In this document: piece by piece, positions 12,372 through 24,444 of the stretch
Position numbering within the stretch: position 1 is the stretch's first letter
Layout: each line of letters begins with the position of its first letter
Assembly (NCBI GenBank): GCA_009829735.1
Contig: CM020619.1
Coordinates: 17,923,816 to 17,987,815 of the forward strand
Origin: Pyropia yezoensis
Lineage: Eukaryota > Rhodophyta > Bangiophyceae > Bangiales > Bangiaceae
Direction: 5' to 3'
Length of the DNA stretch: 64,000 nt
Made by a program: the position numbers and the translations under genes
The notes under the pieces: model-generated
What the model was told of the DNA's origin: nothing
Seen by the model: only the letters and a program-made list of their open reading frames with translations
Database searches by the model: none

Positions 12372-12714
12372 CAACCCCCATTGATCTTCCGCGAGTGCCC
12401 GATTTTCCCCCTCTGATCTCCCCCCCACGTGAGAATCCGACGAGACCGACTCGGGCCCGACCGCGGACGCCGACCGAAAATCCGATTGCGCGCCCTCGAA
12501 CGACTTGGTTGTGATTGGATTTAACGAAATAGTGTTGCACGCTCTTGATCTCGTCGCCGCGATCCCGCGGCACTTGACCAATTGTCGCGCGCCACTACAT
12601 CGCTTGACCAAATTACTTACACAAATCCATCCGGACTTCGACTGGGCATTTCTTGTAAGTCTAGGTCGCTCTGTCCTGTGAAACTGTAGCTCCTGGAGTT
12701 AACTCCTGGAAACG

Positions 12715-13591
12715 ATGGACCCCTAGAGTATTGCTGGCGGGACCCCGGTTGCTTCTGGGTCGACATCCGGTACCCCCAGTGTCGAGGCATGGAATCAGCT
12801 TCCGACATTTGACGCAAATGCGTGACGAGCTCGAGGCACACAAGGTGGAATTGGAAGACACGAAGCAGCAGCTCGCCGAGACCAAGCCGAAAGCAGCCCG
12901 CGAGAACGCAAAACCCGCACGGCCGAACAAGCCCGGGCTGTTCTCTGGCAAACCCGGGACCATTAAAGCGTGGTGCTCCCACATGGACTCCTACGTCCGG
13001 CTGAGTGAACCCGCCGAAGCGTGTCGTGTCGCTTGCACCTATCTCGATGGAGAAGCGTTCAACTGGTGGCATACCTACAGTCAGACTACAGACGTTTCAA
13101 GCTGGGACGCCTTCCGTGCTGCACTCATCCGGCGCTTCAGTCCTCTGAACAAGACGCAGGCGGCACGGGACAAGCTGCACGCATGGCGAGAGATTAAGGA
13201 CGTCGGGACGTTTAACAAGACTTTCCTGAGCGTCGTCGTGGACATCCCAGACATCACAGAAGCGGGAAAGTTTGACCGCTACACGCGAGGTCTGAAGCGG
13301 GACAGCTGGCAGGCACTGTGCCTCAAGAACTACACTGAACTCGAGCCTCTAATGATAGACGCCCTGGGCGTAGAAGCTGCCAAGGCTGGAGCCTCGTGCT
13401 TCACGAACAACCTCAGCAGCACCTCTGGGAAGCCGTCTGCGACGGGTGTCGTCCCCATGGATACTTCCAGCATCAAGGTCGAGAAGCTCACGCCAGAGGA
13501 GCGCCAGCGCTGTATGCGCGAGGGACTCTGCCTCCGCTGTCGCGAAAAAGGGCACCTGGCAAAGGACTGTTCAAAAGGCCAGCGGAACTGA
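12715..13591 (+). pseudogene. Family G gag, unit B
   Basis: Near-identical to unit A gag: coiled-coil-like start, capsid core and CCHC knuckle, with pol following in the -1 frame and an open overlap at about 13396-13591. One or two breaks near the 5' end. Fossil. Confidence 0.85.
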
Positions 13592-16500
13592 AGCAGCAAC
13601 CGTCGTCAACAACGGTGAAAGATGCTCCTTTGGTTCCGGAAAACAAATCGTCACCCTTTGAAGGCCCGCGTCTCGGGCTACTGCTTTCAACTGCTTCTGT
13701 CAATGGCCATGTTGTTAAGGTGCTGTTCGACGACGGGTCTCCCATCAACGTCGTCTCCAGGCGCCTCATGAAAGCCCTGAATGTCAAGACCACTGAAACG
13801 GACTTCGCGGCAAGCATGCCCGATGGACGTTCCCATGTACTCGCTGAAACCATTGAACCCTTAGAGATTCACATCGGCCTTTACCAAGAACGACTACGGT
13901 TCGCCGTATGCGACCTCAGTGCGTACGACGTTATCCTCGGTAAGAAATGGTGCGATGACAAGGGCGCCAAGATCAACAACAAGAAGAACAAGATATCCTT
14001 CAAGTTCAACCACAAGAATATTTCTATCACCGCCTCCCTCAAGAAACCGGAGGGCCTCATTAGCCGGCAACGACTCGCACGTGACCTCATCCAAAGGACC
14101 CCTGTATTCGCCATCTACCTGCAGTCTGAAGACCCCTCAAGCTGCTTTGACATCAACTCCATCATCATGGGAGAAGCAGAAGACAAAAATGAAGTCCAAC
14201 AGATTCTCAAGGAGTACGCTGACGTCTTCCCGGCTGAGCTCCCGGACGGACTCCCTCTTGAGCGTAGTCACAAGTTTAGCATCAGGCTGACCGACGACGC
14301 TGAACCACGTCGCAGCGGTATTTACCGCCTCTCCGAGTGGGCACTCGATGAACTCAAGACGCAACTTGCGACCCTGATTCGGAAGGGATTCATCCAACCA
14401 AGTGCCTCACCGTGGGGCTCCTCCGTTCTATTTGCGGCGAAGAAGGACGGCGGCTGGCGGATGTGCATCGACTACCGAGCATTGAACAAGGCCACCATCA
14501 AGAATGCATATCCTCTACCACGTATCGATGACATCTTTGATCAACCACGAAAGGCCAAGTACTTCACGAAGATTGACCTCCGCTCTTGCTACCACCAGAT
14601 CCGGCTGGACCCTGACACCATCCCATTGACGGCGTTCCGGACCAAATATGGATTCTACGAGTTTACTGTGCTACCCTTCGGACTGACGAGCGCCCCCGCA
14701 GTCTTCATGAACTTGATGAACGATGTGTTCAGACCCTACCTGTACGACTTCATCTGCGTCTACTTAGACGACATTTTGGTCTACAGCGAAACCTACGAGG
14801 ATCATCTCAAGCACCTGAGAAAGACCCTGGCCAAGCTACGGGAATACAAGCTTTACGCCAAGGCGAGTAAGTGCCAATTCGCTCGAACGACTGTCGATTA
14901 CCTCGGCCACGTCATATCTGACGCAGGCTTCTCCATGGAGGACCAGAAGGTCCAAGCCATTCGGACGTGGGCAACCCCGAAGAGCAAGAAGGACGTGCAG
15001 TCCTTCCTCGGTGTGGTCAACTTCCATCGCCGATTTATCAAGGGAATGGCCGCAGTTGCTACCCCTCTTACAAGGTTGACGGGGAAGGTCGACTTTGAGT
15101 GGACGCCGGACGCCCAGAAAGCCTTCGAGCAGCTGCAGACTCTGACAACAAGTGCACCGGTACTAAGGCCGTTTGACAAACGATATCTCATCTATGTGTC
15201 TACTGATGCCAGCGGGTATGCTGTTGGCGCAGTCCTCGAACAAGACGACGGAAAGGGACGGCGTCCAGTGGCATTCTTCTCCCTGACCTTGAATATCCAC
15301 GAGCAACGCTACAGCATCCGCGAACGTGAGCTGCTCGCAGTGGTCCAGGCCATCCGGCACTGGCGCTGCTACCTCCACGGAAGACCCTTTTGGGTCCATA
15401 CCGACCACGAGTCCCTGAGATACCTGCGAACCCAAGAAAGGCTGAACGACCGCCAAGTCAAGTGGCTTGAACTTCTGGATCAGTTCCAGTTCAAGATTGT
15501 CCCGGTCAAAGGCATCTCCAACGCCGTAGCTGATGCCCTTTCCAGGCAACCCCAAGATGCCCCTGACAAGCACGAACCCAACCAAGATCTCCTTAGTCGA
15601 GTGCTGACCAAGAGCATTGACGAAACCCTCAAGGAAACTGAAATCAACAACCTCATGACCATCAACCAAAGTGATCAAGACCTTGCCACCCTAGAACAAG
15701 AGTACAAAGCGGACCCCGAGTTTGCCGACCAAGCCAAGGACCCGGTATCTCCCTACCGGTTTCATATGAGGTTGTTAAAACGAGGTGACCGTACGTGCAT
15801 CCCCGCTGGTACTCTACGCCAAAGACTCCTCCACGACTACCACGACGTCCCGTGCCAAGGGCACATGGGAGTGAAGAAAACCACCAAGGCTGTTGCTTCC
15901 AATTACTACTGGAAGTCCATGCGGCAGGACATCCAAAGATACGTACAATCATGTGATTCGCGCCAGCGGAACAAGGCTAGCACTCATTCACCTCTGGGTC
16001 ATCTCAAACCACTCGAACTCCCAAGCCAAAGATGGGCAAGTGTCTCCATGGACTTTATCACCCCACTGCCTTTGACACCACGAGGCCACAACGGCATTTA
16101 TGTCGTTGTTGACCGGCTCACCAAGATGATTCGCCTGGCACCAATGAAGCCGGAATGTACAGCGCCGGTCACGGCTCAGCTTTACCACGATCACGTCTAT
16201 CGCAACCATGGCCTACCTCAAGAAGTCGTCTGTGACCGCGACCCCATCTCCATTTTTCTTGAACTACGGGTTTGAACCAAGGACCGTGCCTATGGACATC
16301 CTCGACAGCAGGGACTCAAATCTTCCTGCTGTGTCGGATTGGCTATCCAGCCTCCACGATGCTCAAAAGAAGGCTATCGCCGCCATCAAGAGTGCCAATG
16401 AGACGCGCTCGGCTTACGCAAACCGTCATCGCCGACCATGCACAATCACTGTGGGCGACCACGTACTCCTCAGCACCAAGAACCTCTTGCCCGACGCTTT

Positions 16501-16882
16501 TCAAGGCGCTCGTAAGCTGATGCCCGAATACTCCGGACCCAACAAAGTCACGGAGAGCATCAATGACGTCACGTTTCGTCTCGATCTTCCTCAAGCTATC
16601 CTCGATCGCAAAGTTCACAACGCCTTCCATGCCAGCCTCCTGAAGCCGTACCGCGCTGATCCGTATGGTCGACTTCCTCCCGTTCCACCCCCGGTTGCAT
16701 TTCCGGATGGCTCGGTCGAGTATGAAGTGGACTCCATTGTACGGTCACGAAAGCGCCGTGGACGACTGCAGTACCTCGTCAAATGGAAAGGCTGCGACAT
16801 CAGCGAGAACTCTTGGCTGACAAAGCAAGACCTTGTGAACGCCCCTGAAGTTTTAGACGCGTTTCTTCGACGCGCGTCCTAA
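13592..16882 (+). pseudogene. Family G pol (PR-RT-RNase H-INT-chromodomain), unit B
   Basis: Same domain order as unit A: retropepsin FDDGS, RT YLDD, RNase H, integrase zinc domain, partial integrase core, and a chromodomain ending in the LVKWKGCD region. It is less damaged than unit A, with about one or two breaks. Followed by a purine tract (16881-16890) and LTR3. Fossil. Confidence 0.88.
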
Positions 16883-16892
16883 GGGGGGGACG

Positions 16893-17862
16893 TGTAAGGA
16901 TTTGCCCCTTAAATCGCCACCCGGAACCCAGGGGATATGGACTGGGACCTCTCCTTACATGTCCGGCCCTGATAGCTCCCCCCAAGACACATCAATTCCC
17001 CACTACCCTGGGCGACACCACGCTGTATCCCTGACATTTTGCGGACGTCGGCCGACCGCACGAAAGCCGCCGTCAACGCACTGTTGGAACCCTGTCATGG
17101 ACGTCGAAACTCGACAACGAGGAGCGAGTGACATCGTCGACCAACCACGGGCGGACATCCCCGTCTGTGCTGCCTGAATTTTATTCTCTGCGCTGCTTGA
17201 AAGCTGGCATCAAGGACCAGTCACATGATTCACCGACACTGAGGACACCGCACATCCTCGCTGGCGGCTGAGTACGATATGACTGGCTCGCCGGCTTTTG
17301 GATTGATTGAATTCGGCCAGCTGGTTGGTGACTGGCTGGCCGGTCAAGGGATTGATTGAATTTGGCCTTGCTGGCCCTTACAGCCAGCCGGACCTTCTGG
17401 CCGATCGGCGTATGGAGCCGGCTGGTGGCGCGCGCTGGGCGCCATCCACGGGACCCCCTTCGTTTCGGGCAAACTGGGGCTGCACTCCTTTAGTGCGCAC
17501 GCCCGCCCATGCTTTGTTCTGAGAGACATGCTTTGTTTTTGGACCGTTTTGTGCCTACCGGCGGTGCGATGGGGAAACGCATGCTTTGGGTCACCTCGGG
17601 TGCCTCGACGCGAGTATATAGTGCGTGGGTGTCGGCGCCACCGGGGGAAAGGAGAGGGGCAACCACAGACACACACCAAAGACACTGTTTACCTTTTGTA
17701 CCCTCGATCCCCACCGACGTCGCGCCCATCTTCTTCCCCAAACCCACCCCCATCGAGACCACCGTCCTCTTCCCCATGCCTCGCCGCCCCATTGGCTCGC
17801 AGGGCCCGCTGACACCCCCACGAGTACGTTGAGGGCTCCCCGGTTTTGGGTGGGTCCTCACA
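16893..17862 (+). repeat. G tandem LTR3 (970 bp)
   Basis: TGT...ACA, TATA at 17615-17620, followed by the right copy of the CCTGG target duplication (17863-17867). It differs from LTR1 at about eleven sites, clustered at the two ends. Together with LTR2 these sites show that the middle LTR is a recombinant. Confidence 0.93.
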
Positions 17863-17867
17863 CCTGG

Positions 17868-20201
17868 GTACCATTGGGGCAGCCCGACATCGTATAGACC
17901 TTGTACCAGGTGCACGACTAGCGCGGTCGCAACCGCACCGCGCGGGACCTATGCAACGAGAGATCGTTGACAGAAAAGTGAAGAGGATGAGCAAAGCTGA
18001 GGTGATCCGACCTTCGATATCGAAGTGGGGCGCCCCAGTCGTTATCGTACCGACGTAGGATCAAACCCCTCGGTTCTGCATCGATTATCGACGACTCAAC
18101 TTGGTTTCCAAGAAAGACTCATACCCTTTACCAAGGATGGACGAATGTATCGACACCCTGGGGGAAGCCACAGTGTTTACCACTATCGACTGCACTGCCG
18201 GGTACTGGCAGATCCCAGTTGCAGAGGAGGGTATCCCCAAGACAGCGTTCGTCTGTTGCAGTGGAGTGTACGAGCTCCTAAGGATGCTCTTCGGATTGTC
18301 CAACGCCCCCGCCACATTCCAGCGGGCCATCGACATTATACTGTCGGGAGTGAAGTGGCGTAACTGCCTGGTGTACCCTGACGATGTCATTGTCTTCTCG
18401 CGTATCATGGATGACCATGTACAACATGTCGACGAGGTACTCACCCTCTTGCGGATCGCCGGGGTAGCCCTGCAACTCAAGAAGTGCGCCTTCTTCCAAC
18501 AGACCGTCGAGTATCTGGGTCACCAGATCACACCAGGTAGACTGGGAGTGCTTGAAGCTAATACCCGGACACTCTGGGATGCGCGATACCCGACCACCCA
18601 GACACAACTGAAAAGCTTCCTAGGGATGTGCAACGTATACCGACGGTTCGTGAAGGACTTCGCTCGTATAGCCAAACTGTTAACGGTTCTGACGAGCAGC
18701 GCCTTGCCAAAGGTACTCCAACCTCCCTCGCCAAGCGAGGGAGAGGCATTCGAGCTGCTCAAACAAGCCCTGCTAGCCCTACCCGTGCTTGCGTTGCCGC
18801 ATAGACGCGGAACCTTCGTCATCGATGTCGATGCGTGCGATACTCAAGTGGGATGCACCCTGCTACAGGGAGAGGCGAACATCGGTACCGATAATGCTAT
18901 CCCGGACCTACATCCGGTGGGGTACTTCAGCCGTACACTCAACCCGGCTGAGCGTAACTATGGTGCCACAGAGCGCGAGTGCCGTTGACTCATATGGGCA
19001 GTGCAACTGCTCCGGCCATACCTGGAAGGATCCAGGTTCATCGTGAGGTCCGACCACGAACCCCTACGATGGCTCCCCAACCTTGGTGACAAGGATTCCG
19101 ACAGCCATGGACGGCTACCCCGGTGGAGGCTAAAGATGGCCGAGCACGACTACCGGACCATATATAAGACCGGCGCTACCCATCATCTGGGAGTCGCGCT
19201 GTCGCGACTCGATACACCGAGCGGGGATACCCGCCCGGTGGACGAGGACATCCCGGTGGTACCGGTCTGCATGGTGGGTAACGCTACCCAAGGTATGGTT
19301 GACCATACCATGGCACACCTGGCGTGCCCATTGACCCTGGCGGACTTCCGCGAGGCACAGGCCAATGACGATGACCGCAAACGCCATCGCGCTACCCTCC
19401 TGGCCGGTACGGCCGGCATCTTCTCCGAGAATGAAGACGGACTCATATACCGGCGGGCACCCGCCGATGGACGACATCAAGTCGTGGTTCCTGTGTCCTT
19501 GCGACAAGCCGTCATGGAACGAGAACAAGAGAACCCTACAGCTGGACACCCGGGAGGGTCGCACATTTTCGCAGCAATGCGGAGGGTCTTCTACTGGCCA
19601 GCAATGGCCGTCGACGTAGTCGACCACGTGCGGGGACGCCACCCGTGTGCACGGAATCATATGAGTCTTCATAGGCGGGCATCCGCTATGAAACTATTCC
19701 CTCCGGATGGGCCCAATGAGCAAGTCGCTATCGACATACTCGGGCCACTTCCGGTAACGGAAGAAGGGAACAGGTACATCCTGGTCATGTCGGACCGCTT
19801 TACTAAGCTGTTACGAGCAGTAGCCATCCCGACTGATACGGCCTGCACGATCATGAACGCAGTGGATGACCACTGGATCAGTGCGTGTTGGGTAATAAAG
19901 CAACTCCTCTCCGACAACGGAGCAAACCTTACGTCAGCATTCTGCACTAAGGTCATGGGCATGTTCGGGATCGAACCACGTCGGGCATCCGCTTACTACC
20001 CACCGGTCAGATGACCCGGTGGGGCCGGATGGGATTCCATACGAAGTAGAGAGCGTGGTCGGACACACCCACCGGGACCTACCAGGACCCTCGTACGTCA
20101 AAGTGATGCGGGTCGGATACGACTCACCGACCTGGGAACAGGCGGCGAATATACCCCGCCAACCTCTCATGCCTTACATGAGGCGACGAAGCCTGCTGTA
20201 A
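17868..20201 (+). pseudogene. Family T pol (RT-RNase H-INT-chromodomain-like), T1, broken
   Basis: Continues the T1 frame interrupted at 3947. It contains RT (palm near 18370), RNase H (DVDACD near 18827), integrase zinc domain and catalytic core, and a short C-terminal chromodomain-like segment (YEVESVVG ... PTWEQAANI, 20037-20150). It aligns throughout with the long T2 pol (30775-33753) but is shorter and has about five breaks. Fossil. Confidence 0.85.
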
Positions 20202-20649
20202 CAACCCAACCGACACCGACTTCGGCTGTTGGGAGGTGAGGCTTATACCTACTAGGTAGGGTGTCACACGGATTCGGCAAGACTTAGGTTCACTCAGTCG
20301 GAGCGGACTTAGGCAAACTAAGTGGGCTACTGACTTAAACAAGTTTTACTTGAAGGAGATGAATCACTCCGATAATTTAAAAATAACCTGAGGCTTACAC
20401 CAAGGTAAACCCTCATCCATGGAGCAAGTGACGGACCGAGGACGGTTGACCTTCACGAGTATTACCCAACCAGGATGGGTTGGGGGCGCAAGAAAAACCG
20501 AGGCAAGCCTCTGTTAAGGCAGACGGGGTACTCTTCGAAGGCAGCCATCAGAACATGCAAACGCCCCAGCGGGGGATGAGTATATACTCACTACTACCCG
20601 GCCACCATAAGGGTCACCGGGTCCCTCTCCCTCATAGCAACAGCGCTCT
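20202..20649. other. T1 spacer between convergent pol and antisense ORF
   Basis: About 450 bp with short direct repeats around TTAGGTTCACT/CTTAGGCAAACT-like words. The T2 equivalent is 30297-30774. No coding signal. It lies between two convergent stops and could hold termination signals for both transcripts; this is inference. Confidence 0.4.
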
Positions 20650-23013
20650 TCAAGGGGTTTCCCTGCTGCCCGAAGGGGGCCACTCACGAGTAGACGCGTA
20701 CACCTCCATGCTCCACCGGTCGGCAATCTCGCAACGGTCAACCGCCTGAGTTATCTCAGTGCATAGCTCCACGAGATTGCTGCGACCAGCCTCCACTTCC
20801 TCCAGAGCTAGCTGGAGGCGGTCCAGCACCCCACCGAAGCAGCGCGCGGTACCAACCAGCGCAGCACCTGGAGGGATATCCCCCCAGCTAACAGAGAGAC
20901 CCTCCCGCAGCTCGCGGGTAATGAGGGCGTCAACGCCCTCATACCATAGCCGGGGACCCCCGTCCGGCATGATAGGGACGGAAGAAGACACGGGCGCAGC
21001 CAGACGAGCCCCAGGAGCCGATATGGCTACCACCGGAGCCGGTGCCGCCCGATACGAGGCAAGGTAGGACCCCACGGAAGGGGCTCCACCGTAAACCCGG
21101 CTGGACTCCGCCCGAGGACGGGACACCTGACACTCCCCACCCGTAGAGTCCCTTTCTCGGGGACGACGGCCAACCCCCACCGGTATCGGGTTACCGAACC
21201 ACGGGGCTATGACCTCAAGAGGGTCATGGATAACCATGGGAACACCCAGGCCAGGAACAGCCTCGGTGGACGCCCACCCACGATATCTTGGCTCACCCGG
21301 CTGAGTGCGCCGGATGCGCAGCGAGTGAGGAGGGAAGGTGGCAGCCCCAGCCTGCGGATCCCGGTACGGGGGTAGGTTCAACACCTCCGCCCAGTCCACG
21401 GCATCGTGAACGGCCAAAAGGGCCTCGAACTCCCGGGCCAACCCCGTCTTGGCAGCAATGGCGTCAACGCCCAGCTCCCGAATATGCCGACGGACACCCT
21501 TCGAAAGATGAAAAAGCCGCCCCTGCCGACGGACGGACAACAGGAAGGAGGAAGCTTGCCCGAGGGTAACCTCGAGGGTAAAGGTTCCCTGCAATAGGTG
21601 GACAGGCCGAGAGGCCAACACACAACCGAAGTATCGGAGGCACGAGCCGGTGTCAAACCGGAAAGCCGGGGCGAGCTCCCACCCCTCCTGCCACAGAGGC
21701 GGGCGCACGGGAGTGTATACCGGCGCACGACCGTTGCCGGTCTGCAACGCACACGTTATATCGGTGCGGAACGCATCCGCCATGACACCATGGTTGCGTC
21801 GCCAGCTCGACGCCGACTTCAGCCCCGCCATGGGCGGGTACGGCGCCGTCAACGTCAGATACGGGGATACCCCCGGGAAGTACTCAAACCCGGGATACCT
21901 GCCGGTATCGGGCACGGTGTGCCTGAACGCAACAGGGGTCGCAGCGGCCGCAGCACCCCGAGCACTAGCCGGGTAGTCAACGTCTCACGACAACGCGGGA
22001 GCAACCAAGTCGCATACCCCAAACGCGGGGTTGAGGAAGACCTCACCCCGCCCGACCCGGGTGCGCCAGAGCTGGGCATGCCGGTCGTCCGGCTGACTCA
22101 GTGTCCAATGATGCTCCACACGGACCGCATTCGGCTGGCTGACCAGCCGCGCTAACTCCCGCTCCCAAATCGGGTCCAGCTTGATGCGCTGGGAGGAACC
22201 TCCACGGTAGCTCGGCGGGTGGAAGTCCACCCGCATCCGGCCAGCAGAGTCCATGGGCTCTTGCACAGTGAGGCCTCGAACCCAGGCCATCAAGTCGGAC
22301 ACCGACATGGGGGGGTGGCCCGCCACCAAGGCGACGCCGCCACCCAGCGGGGCAGCCCGGGCGGGCACAGGAAAAATCGGCGGCGCCGGGGGAAGCCCCA
22401 CCGGCAGATAGGCCGGCGCCGCAGGCGCCCGGGGGCGAGGAGGAAGAAGAAGGGCGGTCGCCCGCCCGGAGTAGCTCCTGGAGTCCACCGCCATCGGGGA
22501 AGACACGTATTGACCGACAGTCGCCCGCGGCACCGCGGGAAGTGCGCCGTCACCACCCCGGTCCGACGACGGCACAACGGGGACGGATGGGGTAGACCCT
22601 TCAACCGCCCCCGCGGACGGACCACCACCCGGGTGGGTACCCGCACCATCTTGACTCGCCGTCCCGGCCGTGGTGCCGCCACGACCATCAGCAGCAGCGG
22701 CTGCACCTTCTTGCGGTAGCGCCACCCTGGCACCGGCAACAGGAGCCATCCCGGCCGCCGGAGGAGTAGGAACAGGAACCGCCACACGCGGTTGACCGCC
22801 CTCCGACGGAGCCGTCGTGACGCTGCAAACGGACGACAGTCCGCCCGGCGGGCCCGCCGCCGACAAGCGGACGGTCACCCGATCCTCGTCGTCCGACGAG
22901 CTGGCAAGGAAGCACTCGGCAGCGGTGGCAGCGACGGGAACGTCGTCCTGCATCACCTCCTCCTCCTCAAGCAGCAGGTCGTTCACGCCCCCGGGCACCT
23001 GGGGGTCCGACAT
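20650..23013 (-). pseudogene. Family T antisense ORF, T1 copy (broken)
   Basis: Antisense to the element, between pol and the 3' LTR, and homologous along its length to the 789-codon ORF in T2 (27927-30296). The start codon is at 23011-23013, opening MSDPQVPGG. An acidic N-terminus with LLLEEEE, a Pro/Ala-rich middle and a C-terminal part with conserved Trp, Tyr and Arg positions are all kept. It is diverged from T2 at many sites but remains readable almost throughout, with about one break. Function unknown. Fossil. Confidence 0.72.
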
Positions 23014-23585
23014 AGTGAATCCGGGGTAGCAGGGGTTCCCCGTGCCAAGAAGCCGCAGTCGGCTCGACCCGGTACGGGGAATGCACAGGGAAGAGCCAGG
23101 GAAGCGCGGGCACCCGCCCTTATAACCACACAGCTCAGCACTAACGATACGCGACGCGGGACGACCCGCGCCAACCGAGCTACGAGGTCGCTCCACCCAG
23201 GCACCTGGGTCAGGGCCACGCCCCCACACGGGGTAATCAAAGGGGGTCACCCCACAACCGCCACCGCGCAACGCGGGCAGCCCCCGCCACCACTCACTCG
23301 TCCACACGAGAGGGGCCCCCCTACCACCAGGCGCCTGGTGGCGGATCCGCTTGCACCATCCCCCGGAGAAGGGGGTCGTGACACGAAAACCCGCATCGGG
23401 AATTCGACGGTCCGAAAAACGGATCGTGTGTGTACCACACAAAGGGGGGCACCCCCCTCAGACAACCCCGAAAAGGGGCGTCTGCCGCAACAGGGCGCAA
23501 AGCCCCACCCGACTGGTAAACGGTCGCGCGACCCACTTACATTCGGGAACCCGAATGTGACTCGACCCGAGGACGAGCCGAATCT

Positions 23586-23597
23586 AAGAGGGGGATA
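23586..23597 (+). other. T1 polypurine tract
   Basis: AAGAGGGGGATA immediately before the 3' LTR. The equivalent tract in T2 is at about 27337-27350 (minus strand). Confidence 0.7.
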
Positions 23598-23959
23598 TGT
23601 AGCAATATGGATGATAGTATTGTGACCCTAATATAGGGGGACTACTTCTGACCCTTAACTTTCAATTTGGGTGTCCGTTTTGGTCACGGTATCCATAAGC
23701 TACTTATGACCGGAGGGACTTGCATCTTGGGGTGGAGGGTAGTTAGGAGTGTCTCCGAGGGCTTATAACGAGGGGGCCGTCGGCGAATCCACCGCCGGCC
23801 ATGGTTGAACAACAAACCCTTCGCATTTGGGCTCCCATCCTTGTCCCGTGGCTTGCGCTCCTATGACAGGAACCTTGACCTCCCGGTGACGTTGGTGCCG
23901 ATCCCCCTTGGTGAGTGTTCCCTGAGAGTGGACGTGCAGCGGTTCCTTATTGTGCTACA
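23598..23959 (+). repeat. T1 3' LTR (362 bp)
   Basis: Begins TGTAGCAATATGG and ends GTGCTACA. It aligns with 1-311 and with both T2 LTRs. The next bases (CAGGG, 23960-23964) belong to the interrupted host gene and should be the right target-site copy; the left copy is outside the window. Confidence 0.92.
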
Positions 23960-24330
23960 CAGGGCCGTGAGGGCGAAGTCGGCGAGCAGCGCGGCCACCA
24001 GGTTGGCAAACACGAATTCCGCCTCGGGCAAAAACCGTTCCCGCCGGCGCTTGTACTCGGCGCTAGGCTTGCCAAAGATGCCAATGGCCTTTTCAATCCC
24101 GATTTTCAGCGCAAACAGCTTGTCCGCGAGGAACCGGTTCCTCATCGCGGGGCCCGTCGCCATTAGCAGCCGGCTGATGGAGTTGGACGCGGCATGCGCC
24201 CACGCGGCAATCACCGAAGCGGTGACGGTGCCGCGGCCGACGGCGAGAAGGATGACGGCGGGCACGTCGGCACTGGTGAAGCCGCGCGACTGGAGGGCAG
24301 CCGCGGCGGCAGCCTCCTTATGACGCCATG
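23960..24330 (-). pseudogene. RETICULATA-related (DUF3411-like) gene fragment truncated by T1
   Basis: Minus-strand reading frame of about 120 codons, open from near 24330 to the T1 LTR. Its features resemble the plastid-envelope RETICULATA-related family: a Gly/Ala-rich helical segment, the stretch RNRFLADKLFALKIGIE, then a charged YKRRRERFLPEAEFVFAN segment leading into a hydrophobic ALLADFALTAL segment. In that family this leads to a conserved membrane region, which here would lie left of the window beyond T1. No ATG is clear at the right edge, so upstream exons or a start are missing. The family call rests on pattern memory and is moderately confident. Its members act in plastid and leaf development in plants. 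Confidence 0.5.
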
Positions 24331-24444
24331 ATGGCGCCTCTCACTGCCCGTGTGCACCATGTGGGGCTGACCGTCCTCCACCAATCGGCGGCCACGGCCT
24401 ACTTTTTGGATGTGTTGGGCTTCTCAAAAGCAGGCGCTGACGAC
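24328..24444 (+). CDS. Possible first exon of a VOC/glyoxalase-superfamily gene
   Basis: Starts ATGATG at 24328 and encodes about 39 residues typical of the first beta-alpha-beta of a vicinal-oxygen-chelate domain: VHHVGLTV, a helix with AATAYFLDVLGF, then KAGADD. In this fold the His in HHVGLTV is often a metal ligand. The frame meets a consensus donor GTATGT at 24445, so an exon boundary there is likely. No convincing second exon was found downstream. It is divergent from the RETICULATA-like fragment with nearly no spacer, so a shared promoter or an annotation overlap is possible. It could also be a relic. Confidence 0.45.

Larger units (their letters stand above)
3953..17862 (+). mobile_element. 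Family G Ty3/gypsy chromovirus, head-to-tail tandem (LTR-internal A-LTR-internal B-LTR)
   Basis: Two nearly identical internal regions share a middle LTR; the repeat unit is exactly 6470 bp. Each internal region has a zinc-finger ORF, gag with a CCHC knuckle, and pol with retropepsin, RT, RNase H, HHCC integrase and a C-terminal chromodomain. The chromodomain makes it a chromovirus. Internal A and B differ at about ten positions over 5.5 kb, whereas the outer LTRs differ at about eleven positions in 970 bp. The pair therefore formed well after the original insertion. Both units carry a few breaks. Inserted in T1. Confidence 0.93.
1..23959 (+). mobile_element. Family T Ty3/gypsy LTR retrotransposon, copy T1 (outer element, split by the G tandem)
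   Basis: Outer LTR element on the + strand. Its 5' LTR is cut by the window edge (1-311) and its 3' LTR is complete (23598-23959). The parts in order are leader, small ORF, gag with a CCHC knuckle, retropepsin, RT-RNase H-integrase with a chromodomain-like tail, an antisense ORF on the minus strand, and a purine tract. The G tandem (3953-17862) sits between the protease and RT regions. Without that insert T1 is about 10 kb, close to the 10.7 kb of T2. The coding parts are broken in roughly eight to ten places, so T1 is a fossil, clearly older than the G insertion it carries. The 3' end lies inside a RETICULATA-related gene. Confidence 0.93.
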
